Below the pieces are notes generated by a model. That model did no database searches and was not told the origin of the DNA. It saw only the letters and a program-made list of their open reading frames with translations. A stretch of 64,000 nt of DNA from Chryseobacterium sp. PMSZPI (GTDB taxonomy: Bacteria > Bacteroidota > Bacteroidia > Flavobacteriales > Weeksellaceae): positions 177,723 through 241,722 of the forward strand of contig NZ_PIZV01000051.1 in the NCBI RefSeq assembly GCF_002835665.1, given 5' to 3'. Within the stretch, counting starts at the first letter, position 1; each line of letters opens with the position of its first letter. Made by a program: the position numbers and the translations under genes. This document shows positions 53,056-61,496 of this stretch, one piece after another.

Positions 53056-54954
53056 ATGAGTAAAATAATTGGAATTGACTTAGGAACAACCAACTCTTGT
53101 GTTGCTGTGATGGAGGGAAAGGACCCTGTTGTTATTCCTAACGCAGAAGGGAAGAGAACAACTCCTTCTATCGTTGCGTTTACAGAAGATGGTGAAAGAA
53201 AAGTAGGTGACCCTGCAAAAAGACAGGCTGTAACGAATCCAACAAAGACTGTTTACTCTATCAAAAGATTTATTGGAACGCACTTTAAAGATGATGCTTC
53301 TGAAATCACAAGAGTACCTTATAAAGTGGTTTCCGGACCAAACGATACTGTAAAAGTAAAAATTGACGATAGAGAATATACTCCACAAGAAATCTCTGCA
53401 ATGACCCTTCAGAAAATGAAGAAAACTGCTGAAGATTATCTTGGACAAGAAGTAACAAGAGCGGTAATCACTGTTCCTGCCTACTTCAACGATGCGCAAA
53501 GACAAGCTACTAAAGAAGCTGGTGAAATCGCTGGCCTTAAAGTAGAAAGAATTATCAATGAACCTACAGCTGCAGCATTGGCTTACGGTCTTGATAAAAA
53601 CCATAAAGATCAGAAAATTGCAGTATATGACCTTGGTGGTGGTACTTTCGATATCTCTATCCTAGACTTGGGAGATGGTGTATTCGAAGTATTGTCTACA
53701 AACGGTGATACTCACTTAGGAGGTGATGACTTCGATGATGTGATCATCAACTGGATGGCTGATGAGTTCAAAGCTGAAGAAGGTGTAGATTTAAAAGCTG
53801 ATGCAATTGCTCTTCAAAGATTGAAAGAAGCTGCTGAAAAAGCAAAAATCGAATTATCTTCTTCTCCTCAGACTGAGATCAACTTACCATACATCACAGC
53901 TACGGCTACGGGTCCTAAACACTTAGTGAAGACTTTAACAAAAGCTAAATTCGAGCAATTATCTGCTGATCTTGTAAGAAGATCTATGGAGCCTGTTGCT
54001 AAAGCATTAAAAGATGCTGGTTTATCAACATCTGATATCGATGAAGTAATCTTGGTAGGTGGTTCTACAAGAATCCCAATCATCCAGGAAGAAGTAGAAA
54101 AATTCTTCGGTAAAAAACCATCTAAAGGAGTTAACCCGGATGAGGTGGTAGCTATTGGTGCTGCTATCCAGGGAGGTGTATTAACAGGAGACGTAAAAGA
54201 TGTATTACTTCTTGACGTTACTCCACTTTCTTTAGGTATTGAAACAATGGGTTCTGTATTCACTAAATTAATTGAAGCGAATACTACTATCCCAACTAAA
54301 AAATCTGAAGTATTCTCTACAGCTTCTGACAATCAGCCGGCTGTAAGCATCAGAGTAGGACAAGGAGAAAGACCAATGTTCAACGATAACAAAGAGATCG
54401 GTAGATTCGATCTTCAGGATATTCCACCTGCACCAAGAGGAGTTCCTCAAATCGAAGTAACTTTCGATATTGATGCTAACGGTATCTTAAGTGTATCTGC
54501 TAAAGATAAAGGAACCGGTAAAGAGCAGTCTATCAAAATCCAGGCGTCTTCAGGTCTTTCTGACGAAGAAATCGAAAGAATGAAGAAAGAAGCTCAGGAA
54601 AACTCTGCAGCTGATGCTAAGAGAAAAGAAGAAGTTGAAATCTTCAACAAAGCTGACGGATTGATCTTCCAAACTGAAAAACAATTGAAAGAATTCGGTG
54701 AAAAACTTTCTGCTGACAAAAAAGCAGCAATCGAAGCAGCTCACGCAGAATTGAAAACAGCTTTCGAAGCTAAAAATGCTGATGATGTAAAAGCTAAAAC
54801 TGAAGCTTTAGACGCAGCATGGATGGCAGCTTCTGAAGAATTATATGCAGCTGGTCAACAACCGGGTGCTGATGCAGGTGCCGGAGCTCAAAACCCTGGC
54901 GGTAATGCAGGAGGTGAGGATGTACAGGATGCAGACTTCGAAGAAGTGAAATAA
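53056..54954 (+). CDS. dnaK: Chaperone DnaK (Hsp70)
   Basis: A 632-residue Hsp70: ATPase domain 1-380 ([39 protein letters not shown]), linker [13 protein letters not shown], substrate-binding domain ([20 protein letters not shown]), helical lid, and a Gly/Ala/Gln-rich tail ending [12 protein letters not shown]. dnaJ and grpE are not next to it, so it is a solitary unit here. No classic CIRCE heat-shock element was seen upstream. A degraded copy of its 3' end lies 1.2 kb further on. Confidence 0.98.
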   Translation: MSKIIGIDLGTTNSCVAVMEGKDPVVIPNAEGKRTTPSIVAFTEDGERKVGDPAKRQAVTNPTKTVYSIKRFIGTHFKDDASEITRVPYKVVSGPNDTVKVKIDDREYTPQEISAMTLQKMKKTAEDYLGQEVTRAVITVPAYFNDAQRQATKEAGEIAGLKVERIINEPTAAALAYGLDKNHKDQKIAVYDLGGGTFDISILDLGDGVFEVLSTNGDTHLGGDDFDDVIINWMADEFKAEEGVDLKADAIALQRLKEAAEKAKIELSSSPQTEINLPYITATATGPKHLVKTLTKAKFEQLSADLVRRSMEPVAKALKDAGLSTSDIDEVILVGGSTRIPIIQEEVEKFFGKKPSKGVNPDEVVAIGAAIQGGVLTGDVKDVLLLDVTPLSLGIETMGSVFTKLIEANTTIPTKKSEVFSTASDNQPAVSIRVGQGERPMFNDNKEIGRFDLQDIPPAPRGVPQIEVTFDIDANGILSVSAKDKGTGKEQSIKIQASSGLSDEEIERMKKEAQENSAADAKRKEEVEIFNKADGLIFQTEKQLKEFGEKLSADKKAAIEAAHAELKTAFEAKNADDVKAKTEALDAAWMAASEELYAAGQQPGADAGAGAQNPGGNAGGEDVQDADFEEVK

Positions 54955-54986
54955 TTATTAACCGACAACAGTTAATAAAATATATA

Positions 54987-55026
54987 AAAACCGTCTTAGA
55001 TAGCGATCTAAGACGGTTTTATTTTT
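54987..55026 (+). terminator. Terminator after dnaK
   Basis: Perfect 15-bp stem AAAACCGTCTTAGAT / AGCG / ATCTAAGACGGTTTT, then ATTTTT. Confidence 0.92.
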
Positions 55027-55156
55027 GATATTTTCTGATTTTATGTTTTACTGGTGTCATAGCCCAATTTTTATAAAAAGCTTTATGATTGCTCTGTCAT
55101 TTTTCAAATTATAAATTACCAGTAGCTGTTGGCTAATGAAAATTGATTATAAATAG

Positions 55157-55164
55157 TATATTTG
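55157..55164 (+). promoter_or_regulatory. -7 box TATATTTG for the AT-rich secreted protein
   Basis: Consensus match 35 nt before the ATG at 55200. Confidence 0.5.
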
Positions 55165-55199
55165 ATAATTGAGAGAAAATTTAATAAAAAAATATACAT

Positions 55200-56048
55200 A
55201 TGAAAATAAAATTTATCTTTTTTTGCTTATTGCTATTCAGTTTTGTGAATTCTCAGATTATTTCTGGAAAAATTATTTCTAAAGAAAATAATCAAGTGAT
55301 TCCTTACGCAAGAATTGGAGTTGAAAATGAAAATATGGGAGCACTTACAGATGAGAATGGAAATTATAACATTGACTTATCCAATATTGATCAATCTAAA
55401 AAAATAATTGTTCAGTTAGGAGGCTATAATTCTTTTGAACAAAATGTTAAAGACTTTATCAATTCAAATAATCATAATATTATCCTTAAAGAAAAAGTTA
55501 ATGAAATTGCTGAATTAAAAATAAACCCCAAAATTTTTGAAAGTAAAAATATTGGAGTCAAATCAAAAGCAAAGCATATGCTTTACGGGTTTAGCTCGAA
55601 CGGCTCTAATCAAACAGCTTATAGAGAATTTGCAATCCCATTTTCAAACAAAAAAAAATTAAAAATTGAGAAAATACATCTTAACATAGCAAAGTTTAAA
55701 ACGGATAAACCTATAGTTCTCAATTTTAATGTTTATTCTAAAAAAAATAAACAACCCGGAGAGTCCATTCTTTTGGAAAATCTTACCACAGAAATAACGG
55801 CAGATAAAATCATAGACGGAACATTTACTTTTGACTTAAATGATTATTCTGTTTGGATTGATAAAGAAGATTTTTATGTCTCTGTACAAATTATGAGTGG
55901 CTTTAGAGGTGATTTTGGTTTTAGTGCTGCATTATTAAGAACTGTTTTTGAAAGATCTTTTTATAGCAATTGGGAAAAAATAACTGCAGGAAGTCCGGCA
56001 ATTAATATTGATGTAAGAATTGAAAAAGAAGAACGTTATACAGCATAG
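55200..56048 (+). CDS. Secreted carboxypeptidase-regulatory-like domain protein
   Basis: A 282-residue secreted protein: signal peptide (IFFCLLLFSFVNSQ), then a carboxypeptidase-regulatory-like beta-sandwich (ISGKIISKENNQVIPYARIG ... TDENGNYNIDLS, 19-95) and a C-terminal beta-rich domain (about 125-275) with no motif I know. The gene is visibly more AT-rich (Asn, Lys, Ile) than dnaK. It lies exactly between dnaK and a broken copy of the dnaK tail, which suggests it arrived by recombination. Confidence 0.78.
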   Translation: MKIKFIFFCLLLFSFVNSQIISGKIISKENNQVIPYARIGVENENMGALTDENGNYNIDLSNIDQSKKIIVQLGGYNSFEQNVKDFINSNNHNIILKEKVNEIAELKINPKIFESKNIGVKSKAKHMLYGFSSNGSNQTAYREFAIPFSNKKKLKIEKIHLNIAKFKTDKPIVLNFNVYSKKNKQPGESILLENLTTEITADKIIDGTFTFDLNDYSVWIDKEDFYVSVQIMSGFRGDFGFSAALLRTVFERSFYSNWEKITAGSPAINIDVRIEKEERYTA

Positions 56049-56172
56049 TATTACTAAATATATTTAAAGCTATTATCATGCTTTTAGAAAGATTTCTTTT
56101 TTTTAAATTTATAAATCCTTACTATTGCTGTGATGTAGAAGAATGCTAGAGAAGAGGATTTTGATTTTATAC

Positions 56173-56312
56173 ATTAAAAACAACAATTGAAGCTACTCAT
56201 GTAGAATTAAAAACCGCTTTTGAATTTAAAAACATTGATGTGGATTTCAAAATCCTGGCGGTAATGCAGGAGGTGAGGATGTACAGGATGCAGACTTCGA
56301 AGAAGTTAATAA
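56173..56312 (+). pseudogene. Broken copy of the dnaK 3' end
   Basis: 56173-56246 matches dnaK 54721-54792 loosely (IEATHVELKTAFEFKN against [16 protein letters not shown]). Then about 95 bases of dnaK are missing, and 56247-56306 matches 54888-54947 at 59 of 60 bases. The deletion shifts the frame, so the true tail is not read. No start codon region is left. It is a remnant, not a gene. Confidence 0.85.
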
Positions 56313-56328
56313 TTAATAGTTATAAAAT

Positions 56329-56366
56329 AAAACCCGCCGTAAACATCGTTTACGGCGGGTTTTATT
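56329..56366. terminator. Terminator after the dnaK remnant
   Basis: 16-bp perfect stem AAAACCCGCCGTAAAC / ATC / GTTTACGGCGGGTTTT, then ATT. Also serves the convergent cupin gene. Confidence 0.9.
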
Positions 56367-56384
56367 ATGTGAAAATATCGGGAC

Positions 56385-56738
56385 TCAAAGAATCTCTACT
56401 TCCTCCGGAACTATGAAGAGAATAAGACATCCATTCTCAGATTTTACACTATGCTTAAAGCCGGGCGGAGTGTACAAATAGTCTCCTTTTTCCAAATATC
56501 CGCCTGCAATAAGCGCATCACCTTCCAGAATGAAAAGTTCTTCACCGGCAGGATGGTTGTGATAAGGGTAGCTTGCTCCCGGTTCAAATTTTAAAAGAAT
56601 GGTAGTAGAGCGATTTTTCTCAGGATCAAATTTTAAAGATTTTACAAAAATACCTTCATAGTGAATTCCTTTTTCAATTAAAGGCTGCCATTCTTTTTGT
56701 TCTGTTTTTACGATATAATCGTTGATGTTATTACTCAT
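56385..56738 (-). CDS. Cupin-domain protein (ChrR-like)
   Basis: A 117-residue single-cupin protein. The metal motifs are PYHNHPAGEELFILEG (two His, one Glu) and HSVKSENG in motif 2 with the last His. It binds a metal and is often found near redox or quality-control genes. It starts 13 nt after the DoxX gene, so both are one unit. Substrate or ligand cannot be told. Confidence 0.85.
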   Translation of the reverse strand: MSNNINDYIVKTEQKEWQPLIEKGIHYEGIFVKSLKFDPEKNRSTTILLKFEPGASYPYHNHPAGEELFILEGDALIAGGYLEKGDYLYTPPGFKHSVKSENGCLILFIVPEEVEIL

Positions 56739-56751
56739 GATATTGAATTTA

Positions 56752-57171
56752 TTATTGATTTAAAAATTGTTCTAAAGTCCATTGATGAGTTGGAAAAGTA
56801 CTCAACAGAAATGCTCCGGCACTGAATGCAAAAACCGAATAATCCAAAGGCTCTTTAATGCCAAATGAGATGCTCATGGCAACGGCAAACATGAAAGTTA
56901 AAAAAGAAGCACAAAAAGCTGTTTTACTGACCTTATAACCTATAAGCAGCAGAATACCAATTGAAAGCTCTGCAATCGTTGATAATACTGCAATGGTGGG
57001 AGCAAAAGATTGAGGGAGAAACGAATTGGTTTCAGCTGTATAATGTATAAAGCTTTTCCATCCTGAAGATCTGGACCCCCAAAGATTCAGTCTGCTGGCT
57101 ATTGCTGATAAAAATCCGCCTGCCAATGTTATTCTTAATAAGAAAATAGCGATGTCCTGTCTGGTTTTCAT
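56752..57171 (-). CDS. DoxX-family inner-membrane protein
   Basis: A 139-residue protein with four membrane spans (IFLLRITLAGGFLSAIA; FAPTIAVLSTIAELSIGILLLIG; AFCASFLTFMFAVAMSI; SVFAFSAGAFLLSTF). DoxX-like proteins are often linked to thiol or quinone redox. ATG 57171 is chosen; the upstream frame extension has no start support. It precedes the cupin gene by 13 nt. The AraC gene, also on the minus strand, ends about 515 bp upstream. Confidence 0.85.
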   Translation of the reverse strand: MKTRQDIAIFLLRITLAGGFLSAIASRLNLWGSRSSGWKSFIHYTAETNSFLPQSFAPTIAVLSTIAELSIGILLLIGYKVSKTAFCASFLTFMFAVAMSISFGIKEPLDYSVFAFSAGAFLLSTFPTHQWTLEQFLNQ

Positions 57172-57496
57172 ACTTATTATTTTAGGTCTTAATGACAAGT
57201 ACAAAGTTCAGAGAAAACGCTTGTCTAAAGAATAGACGATTTCGGGAAAAGCATATAATATTTGATAAAGTTCAGGATTCTGGTTGATAAGTTATATTGA
57301 ATTTTTAATTGAGACGCAAAGTCTTAAGAAACTTATGTTTTAAGGTGTTAAAGATGGAATCAATGGAGTTGATTCGATGAAGCAATTAGATAGCATTCGC
57401 TTCCTTTCTTAGCTCACTTAAAAATAATGGACATTTTAAATAAAATCTTTGCGTGGTAAAAATTTAGTTTACCCTGAATTCGGATAACAACTTTCT

Positions 57497-57613
57497 ATGT
57501 TTAATCAGGATGGAAGCTTGGAGTTTAAAGAAGGAAGTTATTCAGGTTATAAAGAAGATTTTCCTGTATTTTTATCTTTTTTAAACAATGATGTCATTAA
57601 AAACCATCTATAG
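57497..57613 (+). pseudogene. Possible 3' remnant of a lost gene
   Basis: A 38-codon frame reading MFNQDGSLEFKEGSYSGYKE, then a PVFLSFLNND segment, and ending at TAG 57613. Its composition is protein-like (Asp/Gly/Glu with aromatic spacing), unlike the repeats around it, but it is short and has no start signal. It may be the tail of a decayed gene or chance. Confidence 0.3.
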
Positions 57614-57625
57614 TTTATGAGACTG

Positions 57626-57676
57626 ACAGTAACTTCCTGCCTCCCTCTTCCAGCTTCCATCCTCCTGCTTTTTCCT
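57626..57676. repeat. Dispersed repeat family C
   Basis: GTAACTTCCTGCCTCCCTCT followed by TCCAGCTTCCATCCTCCTG; the same CTTCCAGCCTCC-type string occurs at 62521-62676, 63691-63732 and 63966-64000. Confidence 0.6.
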
Positions 57677-57686
57677 GACTTTATCT

Positions 57687-58475
57687 CTAATTCTTCACAG
57701 ATTTTTGATAGTCCTTTGGGGAGACTGAAGTGTGTTTTTTAAAAAAATTGGAGAAATAAAAAGGATCATTGAATCCTAGTAGATAGGCAATTTCTTTAAC
57801 GCTTAGCTTTTCATAAAGCAGTAACCTTTTGGCTTCCGAAATTACAAGGCTATAAATCACATTTTGTGCTGTTTTATTGGTGTGTAGCTTTGAAACTTCA
57901 TTTAATTTGGCTTCGGTAGTGCCTAATATATCAGCAAAACGGGAAACAGGGTAATTGTCTGCAAAGTGTTTTCGGACATTTTCAAGAAAATTTAAAAATA
58001 AAGCATCCGGTTTCCATATTTCATCGCCATTTGCAATTTTGCTGCGGTTGATTTCCACTAATAGTAATTCCACCAAAGAATGGGTGGCAATAAGATATTG
58101 ATAAGGTTTGTCCTGAATTTCTTTTTCAATCATGTTCAGTATTTCCGAAAAAAAGGAAGCATTTTGAATGGTAATCATTTCATTCATTCCAAAATGACAG
58201 AAAAGTCCGTTATGGAAAATCAATTCAATATCACTATCGCTTTTGCTGAAGAAATCAAGGGTGAATTCAAGTGCGGTCAGTTCGCCATTCACCGTGATCA
58301 ATTGATGAAACTGTCCCGAAGTAATGGTAACTGTTTGATGAGCATTCAACATAAAAACATGTTCATCTATCAGGATTTCAGCATTTCCGCTAAGGCACCA
58401 GAATAGGGTATATTTAATTACTCTTCTTGGTTCGGGATGCCCGTTCTGATTAGTATACTTTTTTATTTCAATCAT
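57687..58475 (-). CDS. AraC-family transcriptional regulator
   Basis: A 262-residue regulator: N-terminal cupin-like sensing domain (YTLFWCLSGNAEILID, HQTVTITSGQFHQL; 1-140) and a C-terminal double HTH (VSRFADILGTTEAKLNEVS; LSVKEIAYLLGFNDPFYFSNFFKKHTS, the second helix typical of AraC). It may control the DoxX-cupin pair downstream of it or the divergent thioredoxin gene (120 bp); nothing in the sequence decides which. Confidence 0.9.
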   Translation of the reverse strand: MIEIKKYTNQNGHPEPRRVIKYTLFWCLSGNAEILIDEHVFMLNAHQTVTITSGQFHQLITVNGELTALEFTLDFFSKSDSDIELIFHNGLFCHFGMNEMITIQNASFFSEILNMIEKEIQDKPYQYLIATHSLVELLLVEINRSKIANGDEIWKPDALFLNFLENVRKHFADNYPVSRFADILGTTEAKLNEVSKLHTNKTAQNVIYSLVISEAKRLLLYEKLSVKEIAYLLGFNDPFYFSNFFKKHTSVSPKDYQKSVKN

Positions 58476-58594
58476 TTTTTATGGTCATTAGGAATTGGAT
58501 ATTTTGATTGGAAATAGATGAATCATAAAAATTTACGTTTGACTAAATTACAAAAAATGTATACATTCGTATTAACATAAAAAATAAATTTCAA

Positions 58595-59107
58595 ATGAAA
58601 TATTCTAAGATCATTGTAGTAGCTGCTTTATTGTTTTTTCAATTGAGTATGGCACAGGAAAAAGCAGATATTGTTTTGGATAAAGCACGTACAGAAGCCA
58701 AGATGGGTAAGAAAAATGTTTTGCTGATGTTTCACGCTTCATGGTGCAAATGGTGTAAGATGATGGAAAAGAATATGAATCTTCCGGAAACCCAAGCTAT
58801 TTTTAATAAAAGATTTGTTACTGCCTATGTAGATGTTCAGGAAAGGGGAGAAAAAAAATCTCTTGAAAATCCGGGAGGCCAGGAGCTGATGAATAAATAC
58901 AAAGGTGAAAATGCAGGACTTCCTTTTTGGTTGATCTTGAATCCAAAAGGGGAAGTGATTGCGGATTCATTTAATGAGAAAGGCGAAAATTTAGGTTCAC
59001 CGGCTACACCGGATGAAGTTTCTGCTTTCATCGTGAAACTTGGAAAAGCTTCAAAATTGAGTAAAGAGGAAAGTGAAACCATTCAGAAAGTATTTATGAA
59101 GAAATAA
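58595..59107 (+). CDS. Secreted thioredoxin-like protein (WCKWC)
   Basis: A 170-residue exported protein: signal peptide ending LSMAQ, then a thioredoxin_7-type fold with MFHASWCKWCKMMEKN, active-site cysteines 51 and 54, and the cis-Pro region NAGLPFWLILNPKGEV. Insertions and the sequence resemble periplasmic thiol reductases. A role in periplasmic disulfide reduction or oxidation is inferred. Divergent from the AraC regulator and followed by a terminator. Confidence 0.88.
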   Translation: MKYSKIIVVAALLFFQLSMAQEKADIVLDKARTEAKMGKKNVLLMFHASWCKWCKMMEKNMNLPETQAIFNKRFVTAYVDVQERGEKKSLENPGGQELMNKYKGENAGLPFWLILNPKGEVIADSFNEKGENLGSPATPDEVSAFIVKLGKASKLSKEESETIQKVFMKK

Positions 59108-59130
59108 AAACCTTCTATGTATCACATAAA

Positions 59131-59161
59131 AAATCCCCGGAATGTTTTATTTCGGGGATTT
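59131..59161. terminator. Bidirectional terminator between thioredoxin and lipoprotein genes
   Basis: AAATCCCCG (59131-59139) pairs with CGGGGATTT (59153-59161); A-rich to the left and T-rich to the right. Confidence 0.8.
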
Positions 59162-59178
59162 GTTGTATTGTGGTCAGA

Positions 59179-59766
59179 TTATAAAGCTTTATAATAATAC
59201 TCAATATTACTCCATAATACCTGATCTTCTGTTTTTGTCATTTCTGTATGAGTGGTAAAAATGTTCCCAAAAATATTCTCGTACTGAGTAGTTCCAAAAA
59301 GGGTATTTTGGGTAATTAACATTCCATCATGATCTTCTCTGGGAACTTTTTTGATATACCTGAAAGTTCTTTTTAAAGTAAAAGTGGATGTGTTTTTATT
59401 AAAATTACCAATATAGTTGGGCTTACTGTTGTTGTCATTGATAAAGACTGAGTCATTGGATATCGTAAACTTATAGGTAAAATCTGTAGAAGATTCTGAA
59501 ACCAGTTTGATAGAATTGTTTTTCATATCAAGGTTTATTTTCATCCATGCGGGTTCCTGATACAAAGCCCAGTATTTATTAAGAAAAGATTCATCAGGAG
59601 TTGATCTTTGAGCACCTTTATACAGAACAGTACCTGTCACCTGGTAACTCTTAAAATCAAAATGATACATTTCTTTATCTACTGGTCTGGGATCTTCAAT
59701 GGTGTTGTCATTCGTCCCACATGAAAGAAGGGCAACAAAAGCCATGGAAGAGAAAAAATATTTCAT
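59179..59766 (-). CDS. Lipoprotein of unknown function
   Basis: A 195-residue lipoprotein; lipobox ALLSC, Cys16. The mature part is mostly beta-like (FDFKSYQVTGTVLYKG, NNSIKLVSESSTDFTYKFTI, NYIGNFNKNTSTFTLKRTF), similar to lipocalin-like envelope proteins, but no motif is firm. ATG 59766 sits 17 nt after a consensus -7 box. Downstream lies a terminator shared with the thioredoxin gene; the upstream four-gene module ends at a terminator too, so this gene stands alone. Confidence 0.75.
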   Translation of the reverse strand: MKYFFSSMAFVALLSCGTNDNTIEDPRPVDKEMYHFDFKSYQVTGTVLYKGAQRSTPDESFLNKYWALYQEPAWMKINLDMKNNSIKLVSESSTDFTYKFTISNDSVFINDNNSKPNYIGNFNKNTSTFTLKRTFRYIKKVPREDHDGMLITQNTLFGTTQYENIFGNIFTTHTEMTKTEDQVLWSNIEYYYKAL

Positions 59767-59783
59767 CGTTATTATTTTTTTTG

Positions 59784-59791
59784 CAAAAGTA
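59784..59791 (-). promoter_or_regulatory. -7 box TACTTTTG for the lipoprotein gene
   Basis: Consensus match on the minus strand, 17 nt before ATG 59766. Confidence 0.5.
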
Positions 59792-59839
59792 AGTTTTTTA
59801 TGCGTGTTTCTGCCTAAAAGTTGTTCTGTTAGGACAAAA

Positions 59840-59881
59840 AATGGAAAAGGCGAGTTTGCAAATCTGCATTCCTCGCCTTTT
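59840..59881 (-). terminator. Terminator of the duplicated two-gene module
   Basis: AAAAGGCGAG (59845-59854) pairs with CTCGCCTTTT (59872-59881); 17-nt loop. It closes the transcript of the four genes 59893-61085. Confidence 0.75.
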
Positions 59882-59892
59882 ATTTTTACATA

Positions 59893-60288
59893 TTATTTTC
59901 CAAAAAAGATCTGATCCTGTTTTTGCTGTTCGTTATAAATAATCTGGAAGCTTACAGGCATATACTGGTAAAGAAGTTTCCAGTGTTGGATCTTAGCATG
60001 TTTTTTAAAACTTTCAAAAGATCTTACAAACAGGTTTTCAATCATGGTTCTTACATAAGAATTACCATTTCTGTAGATCCAGTCCATCAGCTTGATGTGA
60101 TGGGCAATGATGTTGATCTTAGATTCCTGAAGCAGATTCTTAAGATAATTAACCGTAGCCTGCATAATCCCTGCAAAATTATCCTGCACAGATAACTGTG
60201 TGATTTCATTGCGAAGTGGCGGATAGAAAAATTTTAAGTATTCAACAGCTATTTTTTGATTAATAGTTTGCATTTGTACTTTCATCAT
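59893..60288 (-). CDS. Helical protein of unknown family, copy B
   Basis: A 131-residue all-helical soluble protein, paralog of the gene at 60554-60910. Shared parts: YLKNLLQES with RIKNMIRQN of the other copy, then LMDWIYRNGNSYVRTMIENL against KMDKIYTDGDTVLKNAIETT. It may belong to a domain-of-unknown-function family of Bacteroidota (I have DUF7674 in mind, unverified). The start could be 60288, 60285 or 60273; GTG 60309 is less likely. It follows a tiny membrane protein by 51 nt. Confidence 0.7.
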   Translation of the reverse strand: MMKVQMQTINQKIAVEYLKFFYPPLRNEITQLSVQDNFAGIMQATVNYLKNLLQESKINIIAHHIKLMDWIYRNGNSYVRTMIENLFVRSFESFKKHAKIQHWKLLYQYMPVSFQIIYNEQQKQDQIFFGK

Positions 60289-60339
60289 AATTAAGAATTT
60301 TTCAAACACTTTTTATTGCAGCCAAATGTATACCAAAAT

Positions 60340-60471
60340 TTAAATGCAAGCTGCAAAAATGAATACACCTACAATCACAGCAATGTGAGTGAGTAATATC
60401 TCTGCATTGTGTCTATTTGTGGTGGTTTTCCACGTTTTCCAGTCTGAAATTTTTCGAATTTTATTTTTCAT
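60340..60471 (-). CDS. Tiny single-span membrane protein, copy B
   Basis: A 43-codon frame from ATG 60471. The N-terminal half is basic (MKNKIRKISDWKTWKTTTNR), the C-terminal half is one hydrophobic helix (ILLTHIAVIVGVFIFAACI) ending the protein. By the positive-inside rule the head is cytoplasmic. It sits just before copy B of the helical protein, as copy A does, and this repeated order is the reason to accept such a short frame. Confidence 0.6.
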   Translation of the reverse strand: MKNKIRKISDWKTWKTTTNRHNAEILLTHIAVIVGVFIFAACI

Positions 60472-60553
60472 AATCTATTGATTGTGAGTTATTTTTATTT
60501 TTGTTTAATTTAAACACTTTGTAATGAAACAGATAAAAAATGTAATAAAAACT

Positions 60554-60910
60554 TTATATACCGTGGCTGTAAATTTGTCTCGAATAGGTCTTCTGTAAAG
60601 TAGAAGAGATGTGACTAAAGATCACTTTTCTGTATTCTTCACTGCAAAATGCGGTAGAATTGTCCAGAGAATAGATAAAAGTAGTTTCAATTGCATTTTT
60701 CAATACCGTGTCACCATCAGTGTAAATTTTGTCCATTTTCTGTAAACTTTTGAAAAGGAGATTTCTGTCATTCTGGCGGATCATATTTTTAATACGTTCT
60801 GTAAAGGTTCGGATGATACTGTATGAGTTTTGAATTTTGATTTCTTTTACTTCATTTTCAAAATCGGGAACCACTTCTGTAATTTCCTGTACGGCCTGTA
60901 AATAGTTCAT
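60554..60910 (-). CDS. Helical protein of unknown family, copy A
   Basis: A 118-residue soluble, helix-rich protein from ATG 60910 (MNYLQAVQEITEVVPDFENE). The central KMDKIYTDGDTVLKNAIETT is the best match to copy B. No signal peptide, no membrane span, no catalytic motif seen; one Cys (AFCSEEYRK). It starts 10 nt after the stop of the tiny membrane protein A. Function unknown; the two-gene order suggests that the two products act together, perhaps at the membrane. Confidence 0.7.
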   Translation of the reverse strand: MNYLQAVQEITEVVPDFENEVKEIKIQNSYSIIRTFTERIKNMIRQNDRNLLFKSLQKMDKIYTDGDTVLKNAIETTFIYSLDNSTAFCSEEYRKVIFSHISSTLQKTYSRQIYSHGI

Positions 60911-60920
60911 ATTATTTATT

Positions 60921-61085
60921 TTAAATGGGGTTATGTTCCAACATTTTAATGACTCCTCCAAAAATGAAAATCACTAAAAAAGCGATAAAAAGAAGATGAT
61001 ATGGTTTCAGCCACTTCGGAGTCTCTGGTCCCCGGCTTTTTAATCTTCTTAACTTATCTATTCTGTTTAATGTTTTTAAGTCCAT
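60921..61085 (-). CDS. Tiny single-span membrane protein, copy A
   Basis: A 54-codon frame from ATG 61085. Basic head (MDLKTLNRIDKLRRLKSRG), PETPKWLKPYH linker, one membrane helix (LLFIAFLVIFIFGGVIKML) and a short tail (EHNPI). Predicted N-in. First gene of the four-gene minus-strand run; no consensus -7 box was seen upstream. It has little sequence likeness to copy B beyond the layout of basic head and hydrophobic tail. Confidence 0.6.
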   Translation of the reverse strand: MDLKTLNRIDKLRRLKSRGPETPKWLKPYHLLFIAFLVIFIFGGVIKMLEHNPI

Positions 61086-61315
61086 ATTTCAAGGTTTTCA
61101 AATGATGATGCCAATGATGTTCCGTGAGAAAGTGATATTATTTAATGTATTGAAAATGAATATTTTGTGTTTTTGTTGCTTATTTTTATTGATGAAAAAG
61201 CATGTCAAAATGAGAAGGTTTTTATCAAATTGAAAAAGAAGGTGAAGAATAAAAATAGGATTTGTTCTAAACTTTCTTAGACATACTAAAATGTTTTTAG
61301 AATACTCGATGTTTA

Positions 61316-61400
61316 GATTCTTTCAGAATGACAAAAAGTAATGGGTATCACTAGATAAAATGAAACAAATGAACATTGTCATTCTGCAGGAATCCAGACT
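61316..61400. repeat. Dispersed repeat family A, inverted pair
   Basis: GATTCTTTCAGAATGACA (61316-61333) and TGTCATTCTGCAGGAATCC (61378-61396) form an imperfect hairpin. Confidence 0.65.
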
Positions 61401-61469
61401 TATTCATTTCTGTAAAGTATATATCGAGCTCTTAACTTATTTTAAGTTTTCCATAAAGATTAGAATGAA

Positions 61470-61477
61470 TATCTTTG
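61470..61477 (+). promoter_or_regulatory. -7 box TATCTTTG for ndpA
   Basis: Consensus match 19 nt before the ATG at 61497. Confidence 0.6.
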
Positions 61478-61496
61478 CAGTCCAAATATTCAGAAG

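Larger units (their letters stand above)
57205..57686. other. Gap between the DoxX and AraC genes
   Basis: A 482-bp stretch without a solid gene. It has ACGCAAAGTCTTAAG (57313-57327) and ATCTTTGCGTGGTAAAA (57449-57465), an inverted pair of a common intergenic repeat, a short orphan frame at 57497-57613, and a family C repeat from 57626. Confidence 0.5.
61086..61496. other. Gap before ndpA
   Basis: A 411-bp stretch with no gene seen. Family A repeat halves at 61316-61333 and 61377-61400 are inverted to each other. The ndpA promoter is at the right end. Confidence 0.5.

Noticed and set aside
53080..54744. Several long minus-strand frames within dnaK
   Set aside because: Shadows of strongly biased codon use in dnaK.
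54888..56306. Intact integrative element bounded by the dnaK direct repeat
   Set aside because: No integrase or recombinase lies between the repeats, and the copy extends beyond the 60-bp match in decayed form; kept only as a possibility.
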